Below, in pieces: positions 1 to 6,293 of a DNA stretch of 10,442 bases. The notes under the pieces are model-generated. The model saw only the letters and a program-made list of their open reading frames with translations. It had not been told where the DNA came from and did no database searches. Every line of letters starts with the position of its first letter. Within the stretch, counting starts at the first letter, position 1. The translations under genes were made by a program, and so were the position numbers. Source of the DNA: JBBRMQ01 sp038230775 (GTDB lineage: Bacteria > Acidobacteriota > Thermoanaerobaculia > Gp7-AA8); contig JBBRMQ010000150.1 in NCBI GenBank assembly GCA_038230775.1, positions 1 through 10,442 of the forward strand. The letters run 5' to 3'.

Positions 1-112
1 AGGTTCTGTTTGATATCCTACATAGTTTTGATTTCTTTGCTTATCTTTTTATTTCCGTGAGTCTAGCTGAACGGGTGTGGGCGGGCGGCGCGCAATACAC
101 CGTTCCTCACTC
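1..112. other. Non-coding left edge, AT-rich at 1-60
   Basis: No gene is supported here. Bases 1-60 are strikingly T-rich on the plus strand (about 30% GC by eye) in an otherwise GC-rich window; bases 61-112 return to high GC. This is the 3' flank of the SpoIIE-type phosphatase gene. Unlike the other minus-strand genes, its stop codon is not followed by one of the palindromic elements. A weak 5-bp inverted pair (ggtgt ... acacc, about 75-102) is all the symmetry I see. The AT-rich part could be a promoter region for a gene further left, or a transferred or decayed segment; the window ends too soon to say. Confidence 0.5.
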
Positions 113-1552
113 TCAACTTCTTTTCACCGCCATCAGGCTGATGTCGTCCTTGGGTGTACCCGCCCATTTCCACGCCACGTTGGCGATGGTGGTGACGATG
201 TCCGAAGCGTCCTTGTCGTGCAGCTCGAGAAGTTGATCCGAAAGGCGGTCGACGTCGAAGCATTCGCCGGTCGCGTTGCGCGCCTCGGTCACGCCGTCGG
301 TGTGGAAGAGCGCGATGTCCCCGCTGTTGAGCGTAATGACCTTCTCGATCGTCACCGGATCGATATCTTCCGCGATCCCCAGCCACAAGCCGTCGGTCGG
401 GATGCGCTCCACGTTCTTCGTCTTTCCGCGATATACGAGGAGGTCGGTATGCGCTCCGGCATAGACCAGACGACCGCCCGCCTCGATCCGCGCCACGACC
501 ATCGTCATGAACTTGTCCTGCCCCAGGCGCGCCTTGAGGTTGTAGAACATTGCCCGATTCATCAGTGAAAGAAACTGCGCCGGCGTTGCACGTCCGTCCG
601 GCTCCTCGACGAATGCGGTGAACATCGACTGCGCCATCATCATGATGAGGCCCGAGGTGACGCCATGGCCGGTGACGTCGCCGACGCCGAGCCAGGCGCC
701 TTCCTTGTCGCGGCGGAATTCGTAGAAGTCTCCGCCGACTTCCTCCGCCGGCATCATGACGGCCGAAATGTCGTAGCCCGGCAGATCGAACAGCTTGGGC
801 AAGACCGAGGTCTGAATCGTACGCGCCAGAGCCATTTCCTGATTGTGACGCTCGAGGATCTCCGCGTCGCGGGTGCGGATCTCGGTGAGCATCTCGTTGA
901 AGCCGTCGATGAGCATGCCGACTTCGTCGTTGCCTTCTTTCGTCGCGCGCAGGGTGTAGTCCTTCTCGCGCGACACGCGCTTCTCGAGATCGAGAAGGCG
1001 CAGGATCGGGCGCGAGATAGCGCGCTGGAACGCCGACGAGAGCAACAGAGCGATGAACGACGCGCCGATCAGAATGGCACCGGCGAGCTGGAGATATCTC
1101 TTCCGCCGTTCGAACAGGGCGCCGAGATCGGAGCGAAGGTACACGCTGCCGACGCGTGCGCCGTTGAAGAGAACCGGACGTGTGACGGAGAGGTCGTTCG
1201 CGCCTAACACCGAGCCCATCGCCGGCGCCGTCACGACCGGGGCTTCGGTTGGATAGGAGGCGAAGAGCTTTCCGTCGCGATCGAAAAGATATGCGCTCAC
1301 GATGTGCGGCTGCGCGCGCAAGGCGGCGAGCGTCGATTGCGCGGCCTGGCGATCGTTGAACGCGATCGAAGAGGAGGCGTTCTCGCCGATGACTCCGGCG
1401 AGTACATCCACGTCGGTCAGAATCTGCCGGCGAAACGAAACACGGTCGTACAGCGCAAGCGCCGCCAGCGTCGTCAGCAGGGCGACCAGGCTCGTCAACA
1501 TGAACCCAGTCATCAACTTGCTGCGAATCGACAGATCCCGGAACGTGGCCAA
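113..1552 (-). CDS. CHASE8-HAMP-SpoIIE/PP2C sensor phosphatase (RsbU-like)
   Basis: A 479-residue membrane-bound serine/threonine phosphatase of the SpoIIE/RsbU PP2C type. It probably dephosphorylates an anti-sigma-factor antagonist in a partner-switch pathway. A short cytoplasmic N-terminus leads to TM1 (about 13-35). An extracytoplasmic segment (about 36-150, CHASE8-like: VDVLAGVIGENASSSIAF, then PHIVSAYLFDRDGKLFASY) precedes TM2 (about 154-174). HAMP follows (about 175-228), then the phosphatase domain (about 240-477). Metal-binding motifs are intact: EEVGGDFYEF (270-279), GDVTGHG (291-297), HTDGVTEARN (417-426) and the C-terminal KDD (468-470). No sigma factor, RsbV or RsbW gene is adjacent, so the target is unknown. 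The start is TTG at 1552; no in-frame ATG or GTG exists between it and the upstream TGA (1580-1582). No Shine-Dalgarno is visible, so the start is the least certain part; Met14 is the alternative. It is last in a colinear minus-strand group after glgP. Confidence 0.93.
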   Translation of the reverse strand: MATFRDLSIRSKLMTGFMLTSLVALLTTLAALALYDRVSFRRQILTDVDVLAGVIGENASSSIAFNDRQAAQSTLAALRAQPHIVSAYLFDRDGKLFASYPTEAPVVTAPAMGSVLGANDLSVTRPVLFNGARVGSVYLRSDLGALFERRKRYLQLAGAILIGASFIALLLSSAFQRAISRPILRLLDLEKRVSREKDYTLRATKEGNDEVGMLIDGFNEMLTEIRTRDAEILERHNQEMALARTIQTSVLPKLFDLPGYDISAVMMPAEEVGGDFYEFRRDKEGAWLGVGDVTGHGVTSGLIMMMAQSMFTAFVEEPDGRATPAQFLSLMNRAMFYNLKARLGQDKFMTMVVARIEAGGRLVYAGAHTDLLVYRGKTKNVERIPTDGLWLGIAEDIDPVTIEKVITLNSGDIALFHTDGVTEARNATGECFDVDRLSDQLLELHDKDASDIVTTIANVAWKWAGTPKDDISLMAVKRS

Positions 1553-1561
1553 GGAAGAGGA

Positions 1562-1567
1562 ATTGTA
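1562..1567 (-). promoter_or_regulatory. Possible -10 box just ahead of the phosphatase start
   Basis: On the minus strand TACAAT, one mismatch from TATAAT, lies 9 nt before the TTG start. Transcription from it would begin almost at the start codon, giving a nearly leaderless message, which would fit the missing Shine-Dalgarno. No convincing -35 hexamer is found at 16-18 bp (GC-rich repeat sequence occupies that position), so this is only a candidate. Confidence 0.25.
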
Positions 1568-1576
1568 GCGGAGTGG

Positions 1577-1713
1577 CCCCTCACCCGGCCTTCGGCCACC
1601 CTCTCCCCGCTGTCGCGGGGCGAGGGCCCCCGAAAAGCGATCACCGCGAGGTTCGATCGGGTAGTCCTTCTCCCCGCGTGCGGGGAGAAGGTGCCTGAAG
1701 GGCGGATGAGGGG
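1577..1713. repeat. Bipartite palindromic intergenic element, family 1 copy A
   Basis: A 137-bp BIME/REP-like element fills the space between glgP and the phosphatase gene. Its ends pair as CCCCTCA (1577-1583) with TGAGGGG (1707-1713). Inside are a small hairpin GGCC-TTC-GGCC (1588-1598), a GC stem at about 1601-1624, and a perfect 12-bp stem with a 2-nt loop (1666-1691; arms CCTTCTCCCCGC and GCGGGGAGAAGG). The centre (about 1625-1665) is not shared with copy B. Copy B at 4198-4328 is its reverse complement; the 34 bases at 1577-1610 match 4328-4295 exactly. The element ends 1 nt from the glgP stop codon. No T-run follows, so it is not a textbook intrinsic terminator, although it could stabilise or end the glgP message. 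Confidence 0.9.
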
Positions 1714-1714
1714 C

Positions 1715-4189
1715 TTACTCCTCCAAGCCCGCGTGCGCGAAGTTGCCGATCACGGCCGGCTTGATGTGCCAGATCTCCTGCGCGTACTCGGTGATGGTCC
1801 GGTCGGAAGAGAACTTGCCCATCCGCGCAATGTTCAGCAAGGACTTGCGTCGCCAGTTCCTGCGGTCGACGTACTCCTGATCGATCCGGGTCTGCGTCTC
1901 GACGTAGGCGCCGAGGTCCGCGAGGTGGACGTACTCGTCGGCGGTGCTGACGATCCTGGCCACGATCGGACGGAAGATGTCCTTGTCGCCACGCGAGAAG
2001 TGTCCGGACAAGATCGAGTCGATGACTCTCCGCAGCGTCCGGTCGGCGGCGAGATACTCATCGGGACGATAACCCGATGCAATCAGCGCGGCCACTTCGT
2101 CCGCCTTCAGGCCGAAGATGAAGATGTTCTCTTCGCCGACCTCATCCCGGATCTCGATGTTCGCTCCATCGAGCGTTCCGATGGTCAGCGCCCCGTTGAG
2201 CGCGAGCTTCATATTGCCGGTACCTGACGCTTCCTTCCCGGCCGTGGAGATCTGCTCGCTCAACTCGGCGGCGGGCATAATCGTCTCTGCGAGACTGACG
2301 CGATAGTCCGGCAGGAACACCACGCGAAGCCAGTCGCGCGTTCGCGGATCGGCGTTGACCACTTCCGCCACCGAATGGATCAACTTGATGATGTTCTTCG
2401 CCGTGAAGTAGCCGGGCGCGGATTTCCCGGCGAAGAAGAACGTACGTGACTGTACGGGCGTGATGCCATCCTCGACGATCGCCCAGTAGCGGTGAATGAC
2501 GTGCAGGATGTTGAGCAGCTGCCGCTTGTACTCGTGCATCCGTTTGACCTGCACGTCAAACATCGACTCCGGATCGACGGCGATCATCGTCAGCTCTTTC
2601 GTCACCTTCGCCAGCTGCAGCTTGTTGCGGCTCTTGATGCCGTCGAGACGCTCGAGGAGCGCGTCGTCATCGACGAACATTTCGAGGCGCTTCAGCTCCA
2701 TGAGGTCGCGGATCCATCCGTCGCCGATGGCCTTCGTGATCAGTGAGGCCAGCGGGCGGTTGGCGTGAAGGAGCCAGCGCCGCGGCGTGATGCCGTTCGT
2801 CTTGTTGTTGAAGCGGTCGGGCCACAGTCGATAGAAGTCGGCGGCGAGCGTTTTCTTCACCAGATCGCTGTGCAGCGCCGCGACGCCGTTTGTCGAATGG
2901 CTGCCGGTGATCGCAAGATTGGCCATGCGCACCTGGCGCCGCTCGCCCTCTTCGAAGATCGACACCCGCTTCGCCATCGCCGTGTCGCCGGGAAAACGAC
3001 GATCGACCTCGGCGAGGAGCCGGCGGTCGATCTCCTGGATGATCTGCAGGTGGCGCGGAACGACGCGTTGCATCAGATCGATCGGCCAGCGCTCGAGGGC
3101 CTCGGGCAGTAAGGTGTGATTCGTGTAGGCACACGTGGCGACCGTGATCGCCCACGCGGTCTCCCACGGCAGATGCTGATCGTCGATGAACGTGCGCATC
3201 AGTTCCGCCACGGTCAACGCGGGATGCGTGTCGTTCATCTGGATCGCGACCTTCGAAGAGAACTCGTCGAAGGTCTCGTGCGTGGCGAGATAACGCTCCA
3301 TGATGTCGCGCACCGAGCACGCCACCAGGAAGTACTCCTGCAGCAGGCGCAGCTCACGGCCGCGGTCGAGCACATCCGACGGATACAGAATCTTCGTAAT
3401 GGCCTCGGTATTGATCTTGTGCTGCACCGCGGAGATGTAATCGCCGGCGTTGAAGATGCCGATGTCGAACTCGTCGGATGAGCGAGCGGAGTAGAGCCGC
3501 AGCACGTTCACCGTCTTGCCGCCGTAGCCGACGACCGGCATGTCGTGCGGGACGCCGATGATGTACTTCGGCTCGATCCACGCCGGCTCGAACTGATTCA
3601 CCGAACCGTAGACCGGCACGACCACGAACTCGTCCGGCCGGTCGATGAGCCAGGGCGAGCCACCTTCGAGCCAGTGATCCGGCTTCTCGTGCTGGAAACC
3701 GTTCACGAAAGTCTGACGAAAGAGGCCGAACTCGTAGTTGATGCCGTAGCCGAAGCCGGGATAGCCCATGGTGGCGAGCGAGTCGAGAAAGCAGGCAGCG
3801 AGGCGGCCGAGACCACCGTTCCCGAGCGCGGCGTCGGGCTCGAGCGACTCCAGCTCCTCGAGATCCGCGCCTAACTCCGTAAGAATCGCTTTCGTGTCGT
3901 CGTACAGATCGAGGTTCGTGAGGTTGTTCCCGAGGGCGCGGCCCATGAGGAACTCCATCGAGAGGTAGTAGAGCCGCTTCGCATCCTGCTCGCGGAACCG
4001 GCGCTCGCTCTCGCGCATCGCGTCGAGGGCCGGACGCCGCACGGCGATGGAGAGCGCGTGCAGCTTCTCGCGCGGCGACGCGTCCTCCCAGACCTTGCCC
4101 CGCGCGAAGCGGAGAAAAGAGTCAATGCCTTCGCGAAGCTGAACGAATCCGCGGGTGGGTTCAGCAGTGGGCGGAGCCGGGCGCATCAT
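1715..4189 (-). CDS. glgP: Glycogen/alpha-glucan phosphorylase
   Basis: An 824-residue cytosolic GT35 phosphorylase. It releases glucose-1-phosphate from alpha-1,4-glucan using phosphate and pyridoxal phosphate. Length is full for the family (about 800-840). Conserved blocks include GNGGLGRLAACFLDSLAT (123-140), the catalytic His358 in AYTNHTLLPEALE, FNNKTNGITPRRW (460-472), QVKRMHEYKRQLLN (547-560) and the PLP signature EASGTGNMKLALNGA (653-667) with Lys661 as the Schiff-base lysine. The N-terminus starts MMRP; either Met could initiate. GAGGGG from the adjoining repeat lies 8 nt before the first ATG. No other glycogen genes (glgA, glgB, glgC, malQ) are in the window. It sits between kbl and the phosphatase gene on the same strand, flanked on both sides by inverted copies of the family 1 repeat. 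Confidence 0.97.
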   Translation of the reverse strand: MMRPAPPTAEPTRGFVQLREGIDSFLRFARGKVWEDASPREKLHALSIAVRRPALDAMRESERRFREQDAKRLYYLSMEFLMGRALGNNLTNLDLYDDTKAILTELGADLEELESLEPDAALGNGGLGRLAACFLDSLATMGYPGFGYGINYEFGLFRQTFVNGFQHEKPDHWLEGGSPWLIDRPDEFVVVPVYGSVNQFEPAWIEPKYIIGVPHDMPVVGYGGKTVNVLRLYSARSSDEFDIGIFNAGDYISAVQHKINTEAITKILYPSDVLDRGRELRLLQEYFLVACSVRDIMERYLATHETFDEFSSKVAIQMNDTHPALTVAELMRTFIDDQHLPWETAWAITVATCAYTNHTLLPEALERWPIDLMQRVVPRHLQIIQEIDRRLLAEVDRRFPGDTAMAKRVSIFEEGERRQVRMANLAITGSHSTNGVAALHSDLVKKTLAADFYRLWPDRFNNKTNGITPRRWLLHANRPLASLITKAIGDGWIRDLMELKRLEMFVDDDALLERLDGIKSRNKLQLAKVTKELTMIAVDPESMFDVQVKRMHEYKRQLLNILHVIHRYWAIVEDGITPVQSRTFFFAGKSAPGYFTAKNIIKLIHSVAEVVNADPRTRDWLRVVFLPDYRVSLAETIMPAAELSEQISTAGKEASGTGNMKLALNGALTIGTLDGANIEIRDEVGEENIFIFGLKADEVAALIASGYRPDEYLAADRTLRRVIDSILSGHFSRGDKDIFRPIVARIVSTADEYVHLADLGAYVETQTRIDQEYVDRRNWRRKSLLNIARMGKFSSDRTITEYAQEIWHIKPAVIGNFAHAGLEE

Positions 4190-4197
4190 GATCGAGG

Positions 4198-4203
4198 CCC
4201 CTC
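4198..4203 (-). promoter_or_regulatory. glgP ribosome binding site supplied by a repeat end
   Basis: GAGGGG on the minus strand stands 8 nt before the glgP ATG (GAGG core spacing 10 nt). These six bases are the terminal bases of the family 1 element that fills the upstream gap, so the repeat appears to provide the Shine-Dalgarno. No other SD candidate is nearer. Confidence 0.55.
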
Positions 4204-4328
4204 ATCCGCGCTTCGCGCACCTTCTCCCCGCTCGCGGGGAGAAGGGCTACGAATTTCAAGCCGCGCATGGAGTCGTAGGCCCTCGCCCCGCAACGCGGGG
4301 AGAGGGTGGCCGAAGGCCGGGTGAGGGG
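4198..4328. repeat. Bipartite palindromic intergenic element, family 1 copy B
   Basis: A 131-bp reverse-complement copy of the element at 1577-1713. It has a perfect 12-bp stem with 2-nt loop at 4220-4245 and a second GC stem at about 4280-4306 (one internal mismatch). The outer ends are CCCCTCA (4198-4204) and TGAGGGG (4322-4328). The centre differs in sequence from copy A but keeps its own short inverted pair, CTACGA (4248-4253) with TCGTAG (4273-4278). It begins 10 nt after the kbl stop (reading minus) and ends 8 nt before the glgP ATG, so it fills the intergenic gap. Confidence 0.9.
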
Positions 4329-4338
4329 CTCCATCCAT

Positions 4339-5526
4339 CTAGGCCGCGCGCACTCCGTGCTTCTCCGCCACGTCCACGATCGCGTTGATCGCGCGGTCGA
4401 GATGCTCGCGCGTGTGCGCGGCGCTCACCTGGCAGCGAAGACGCGCCGCACCCTGCGGCACGACCGGGAATCCGAAGCCCGAGACATAGATGCCGCGATC
4501 GAGCAGCTCGGCCGACATCGTGATGGCCTTGGCCGTGTCGCCGATGAGAATCGGAACGATCGGATGAATGCCTTCTCGCACGTTCACGCCTTTCAAGGTC
4601 AATCCCTTGCGAAAGTACGTCGTGTTCTCGCGAAGCCGCGTGACGAGACTGGAGTCCTTTTCCAGAAGGTCGAAGGCCGCGAGCGATCCGAGGACCACCG
4701 CGGGCGGCAGCGTATTCGAAAAAAGATACGGTCGCGATTTCTGGCGCAGGTATTCGACAAGCACTCTCGGTCCGGTGGTGAACCCGCCGTGGGACCCGCC
4801 TAACGCCTTGCCGAGGGTCGAGGTGTAGGCGTCGACTTTGCCGAAGACGCCGAGCTCCTCCGCCGTCCCCCGGCCCGTTTTGCCGAGGACGCCGGTACCG
4901 TGCGAGTCATCGACGACCACGAATCCGTCGTACTCCTTCGCGATCGAGATCATCTCCGGCAGCGTCGCCAGCGATCCCTCCATCGAGAAGACACCGTCGG
5001 TCATGATCAGCTTGTTGCGCGCGTCCTTCGTGGTCTCCAGCGCGCGGCGCAGGTCCTTCATGTCGCGATTCTTGAATCGCTCCTTGCGGGCTTTGGCCAG
5101 GCGGATGCCGTCGATGATCGACGCGTGATTGAGCTCGTCGGAAATGATGGCGTCGGTCTCGGTGGCCACGGTCTGGAACAATCCCTCGTTCGCGTTCCAG
5201 CACGAGCCATACAGGATCGTGTCCTCGGTATTGAAGAAGCGGGAGATGCGCGCTTCCAGATCGCGGTGGATCGTCTGCGTGCCGCAGATGAAACGTACCG
5301 ATGCCAGGCCGTAGCCGTAGTCGCGTTCCGCTTTCTCCGCCGCCTCGACGATCGCCGGATGGTCGGCGAGGCCGAGGTAGTTGTTCGAAGTCAGCATGAT
5401 GACTTCGCCCTTGCCTTCGACTTCGACGACGGGCCCTTGCGCGGACTTCAGTGCGAGCTCGTGCTTGAGCGTGCCCGCGGATGCCATCTGGTCCAGTTCT
5501 GTCTTGAGTGTGGAGATCAGAGTCAT
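4339..5526 (-). CDS. kbl: Glycine C-acetyltransferase (2-amino-3-ketobutyrate CoA ligase)
   Basis: A 395-residue PLP enzyme of the alpha-oxoamine synthase family (fold type I), close to the E. coli Kbl length of 398. It interconverts glycine plus acetyl-CoA with 2-amino-3-ketobutyrate, the second step of threonine breakdown after threonine dehydrogenase. Visible signatures are SNNYLGLADHP (47-57), CGTQTIHRDLE (81-91), NHASIIDG (133-140), DDSHGTGVLG (206-215), and TSTLGKALGGSHGG (235-248) with Lys240 as the PLP lysine. The C-terminal GFGFPVVPQGAARLRCQVSAAHT region (350-372) is Kbl-like rather than BioF- or HemA-like. No tdh is adjacent; the upstream neighbour is a cysteine-dioxygenase-like gene. 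The ATG at 5526 is the only start before an in-frame stop in the upstream repeat. No Shine-Dalgarno precedes it; the leader instead reads ATCCTCCA, itself anti-SD-like. Confidence 0.95.
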   Translation of the reverse strand: MTLISTLKTELDQMASAGTLKHELALKSAQGPVVEVEGKGEVIMLTSNNYLGLADHPAIVEAAEKAERDYGYGLASVRFICGTQTIHRDLEARISRFFNTEDTILYGSCWNANEGLFQTVATETDAIISDELNHASIIDGIRLAKARKERFKNRDMKDLRRALETTKDARNKLIMTDGVFSMEGSLATLPEMISIAKEYDGFVVVDDSHGTGVLGKTGRGTAEELGVFGKVDAYTSTLGKALGGSHGGFTTGPRVLVEYLRQKSRPYLFSNTLPPAVVLGSLAAFDLLEKDSSLVTRLRENTTYFRKGLTLKGVNVREGIHPIVPILIGDTAKAITMSAELLDRGIYVSGFGFPVVPQGAARLRCQVSAAHTREHLDRAINAIVDVAEKHGVRAA

Positions 5527-5541
5527 TGGAGGATTGTCTCT

Positions 5542-5597
5542 GTGTGTGGACCGGCTTTAGCCGGTCGGGCTTGACCGGCTGAAGCCGGTCCTCACAC
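5542..5597. repeat. Tandem 18-nt palindrome element, family 2 copy A
   Basis: Two copies of GACCGGCTNNAGCCGGTC (5549-5566 with loop TT; 5573-5590 with loop GA) are separated by 6 nt. They are flanked by near-inverted GTGTGTGGA (5542-5550) and TCCTCACAC (5589-5597). Reverse-complemented, the loops read TC then AA, the same order as the copy at 7822-7888, so the two copies face opposite ways. The element starts 9 nt after the stop codon of the dioxygenase-like gene and ends 15 nt before the kbl ATG. No T-run follows. Confidence 0.9.
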
Positions 5598-5606
5598 CAA
5601 TTCTTC

Positions 5607-6221
5607 TTACTCGTTGTCGTACTTGAGATCACGCCGGAAACACTTCCCGCCTTCGATGTCGAAGACCACGCAGGAGTCGATCGGGCGGGAGTAGATGTGC
5701 ATGCTCATCGCCGGCTCGTTCCACTCCGCGATGTTCCGGATGCGATGGATGGTCTGGGTCTTGTCCACGGTGTTGAGGGGTCCGCCCGGCACACAGAGCT
5801 CGGTGCCGAGGGCCTGCATCTCGATGCGCGTGGCGCCGGCGAGACAGTCCATGCCGACGACCTGCTGATTCTCGGGACGGTTGCAGTCGGTCTTGCGGTA
5901 GTTGTCGACGATCAGCTTGCCGCGGAGCATCGTCATCCAGCCGAGCTGTCCGTTGTGGGTGTGCAGCGGAGTGATGGCGCCCACCGGCCAGCAGATCAGC
6001 ATGCACTCCAGCATGTCGTTGCGAAAGATCTTGTTTCGCGTATGCCGGTCCGGCAGCCACAGCTCGTATCGGGCGAGATCTTTCTCGCGAACCTCGTACT
6101 TGATGAGGTACTCGTAAATCTTCTGCTTGGTGATCACGCCTTCCGACAGCTCGCGCAAGCCGTCGACGAAGGCCTCGACGGGAATCGGAGTCGGTGTGAT
6201 GACGTCAGTTCGCGTCTCCAT
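5607..6221 (-). CDS. cdo: Cysteine dioxygenase-family thiol dioxygenase
   Basis: A 204-residue cupin of the cysteine dioxygenase type I family, which oxidises a thiol amino acid (L-cysteine to cysteine sulfinate) with non-haem Fe(II) and O2 in the cytosol. The iron triad is visible: His87 and His89 in PLHTHNGQ, and His159 in QTIHRIRN. Arg62 in HTRNKIF aligns with the carboxylate-binding Arg60 of mammalian enzymes, favouring cysteine over 3-mercaptopropionate, where Gln is usual. Ser173-x-His175-x-Tyr177 (MSMHIYSRP) matches the Ser153/His155/Tyr157 triad. The position of the mammalian cross-link Cys93 is Gly94, as in many bacterial homologues, so no Cys-Tyr cofactor is expected. Length is normal. 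The ATG at 6221 has a strong SD. It heads the minus-strand group and is divergent from purA. Alignment-based substrate assignment is inference; the family call is firm. Confidence 0.9.
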   Translation of the reverse strand: METRTDVITPTPIPVEAFVDGLRELSEGVITKQKIYEYLIKYEVREKDLARYELWLPDRHTRNKIFRNDMLECMLICWPVGAITPLHTHNGQLGWMTMLRGKLIVDNYRKTDCNRPENQQVVGMDCLAGATRIEMQALGTELCVPGGPLNTVDKTQTIHRIRNIAEWNEPAMSMHIYSRPIDSCVVFDIEGGKCFRRDLKYDNE

Positions 6222-6293
6222 CTCGGTCTCCTCCCTCGACTTGAACTATAGCGCAGCAGGGCAAATTACGTGCTAGGCTCCGCCGTCCTCAAC
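6222..6293. promoter_or_regulatory. Divergent promoter region between the dioxygenase gene and purA
   Basis: This 72-bp gap must hold start signals for both genes unless purA is read from elsewhere. For purA, TTGAAC (6241-6246) stands 17 bp before AATTAC (6264-6269), a weak sigma-70-like pair. For the minus strand, TATAGT (6245-6250) is a good -10 hexamer without a clear -35. Also on the minus strand, TAGCACG-4 nt-TTGCC (6260-6275) resembles the sigma-54 pattern TGGCACG-N4-TTGCW but lacks one of the near-invariant -24 GG bases. None is decisive. Confidence 0.4.
6228..6235 (-). promoter_or_regulatory. Strong ribosome binding site of the dioxygenase-like gene
   Basis: GGGAGGAG on the minus strand has its GGAGG core 8 nt before the ATG at 6221. 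This fixes the start and is the clearest Shine-Dalgarno among the larger genes here. Confidence 0.8.

Noticed and set aside
1577..1713. Intergenic repeats as CRISPR arrays
   Set aside because: Repeats are palindromic, occur once or as internal mirror pairs, lack regular unique spacers, and have no cas genes nearby.
1577..4328. Composite transposon with the family 1 repeats as terminal inverted repeats
   Set aside because: No transposase, no visible target-site duplication, and the enclosed gene is an ordinary glgP of matching composition.
4339..5526. kbl as 8-amino-7-oxononanoate synthase, 5-aminolevulinate synthase or serine palmitoyltransferase
   Set aside because: The C-terminal GFGFPVVP...RLRCQVSAAHT block and the length fit Kbl best, and no biotin, haem or sphingolipid genes are adjacent.
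5542..5597. Palindromic elements as classical intrinsic terminators
   Set aside because: Strong stems but no T-run on either strand at the stem base; a complete terminator would also cut probable operons.
6270..6293. purA start at GTG 6270
   Set aside because: Adds eight residues not expected from the family and overlaps the candidate -10; ATG 6294 gives the usual length of 428. Not fully excluded, because AGGG lies 8-9 nt before the GTG.
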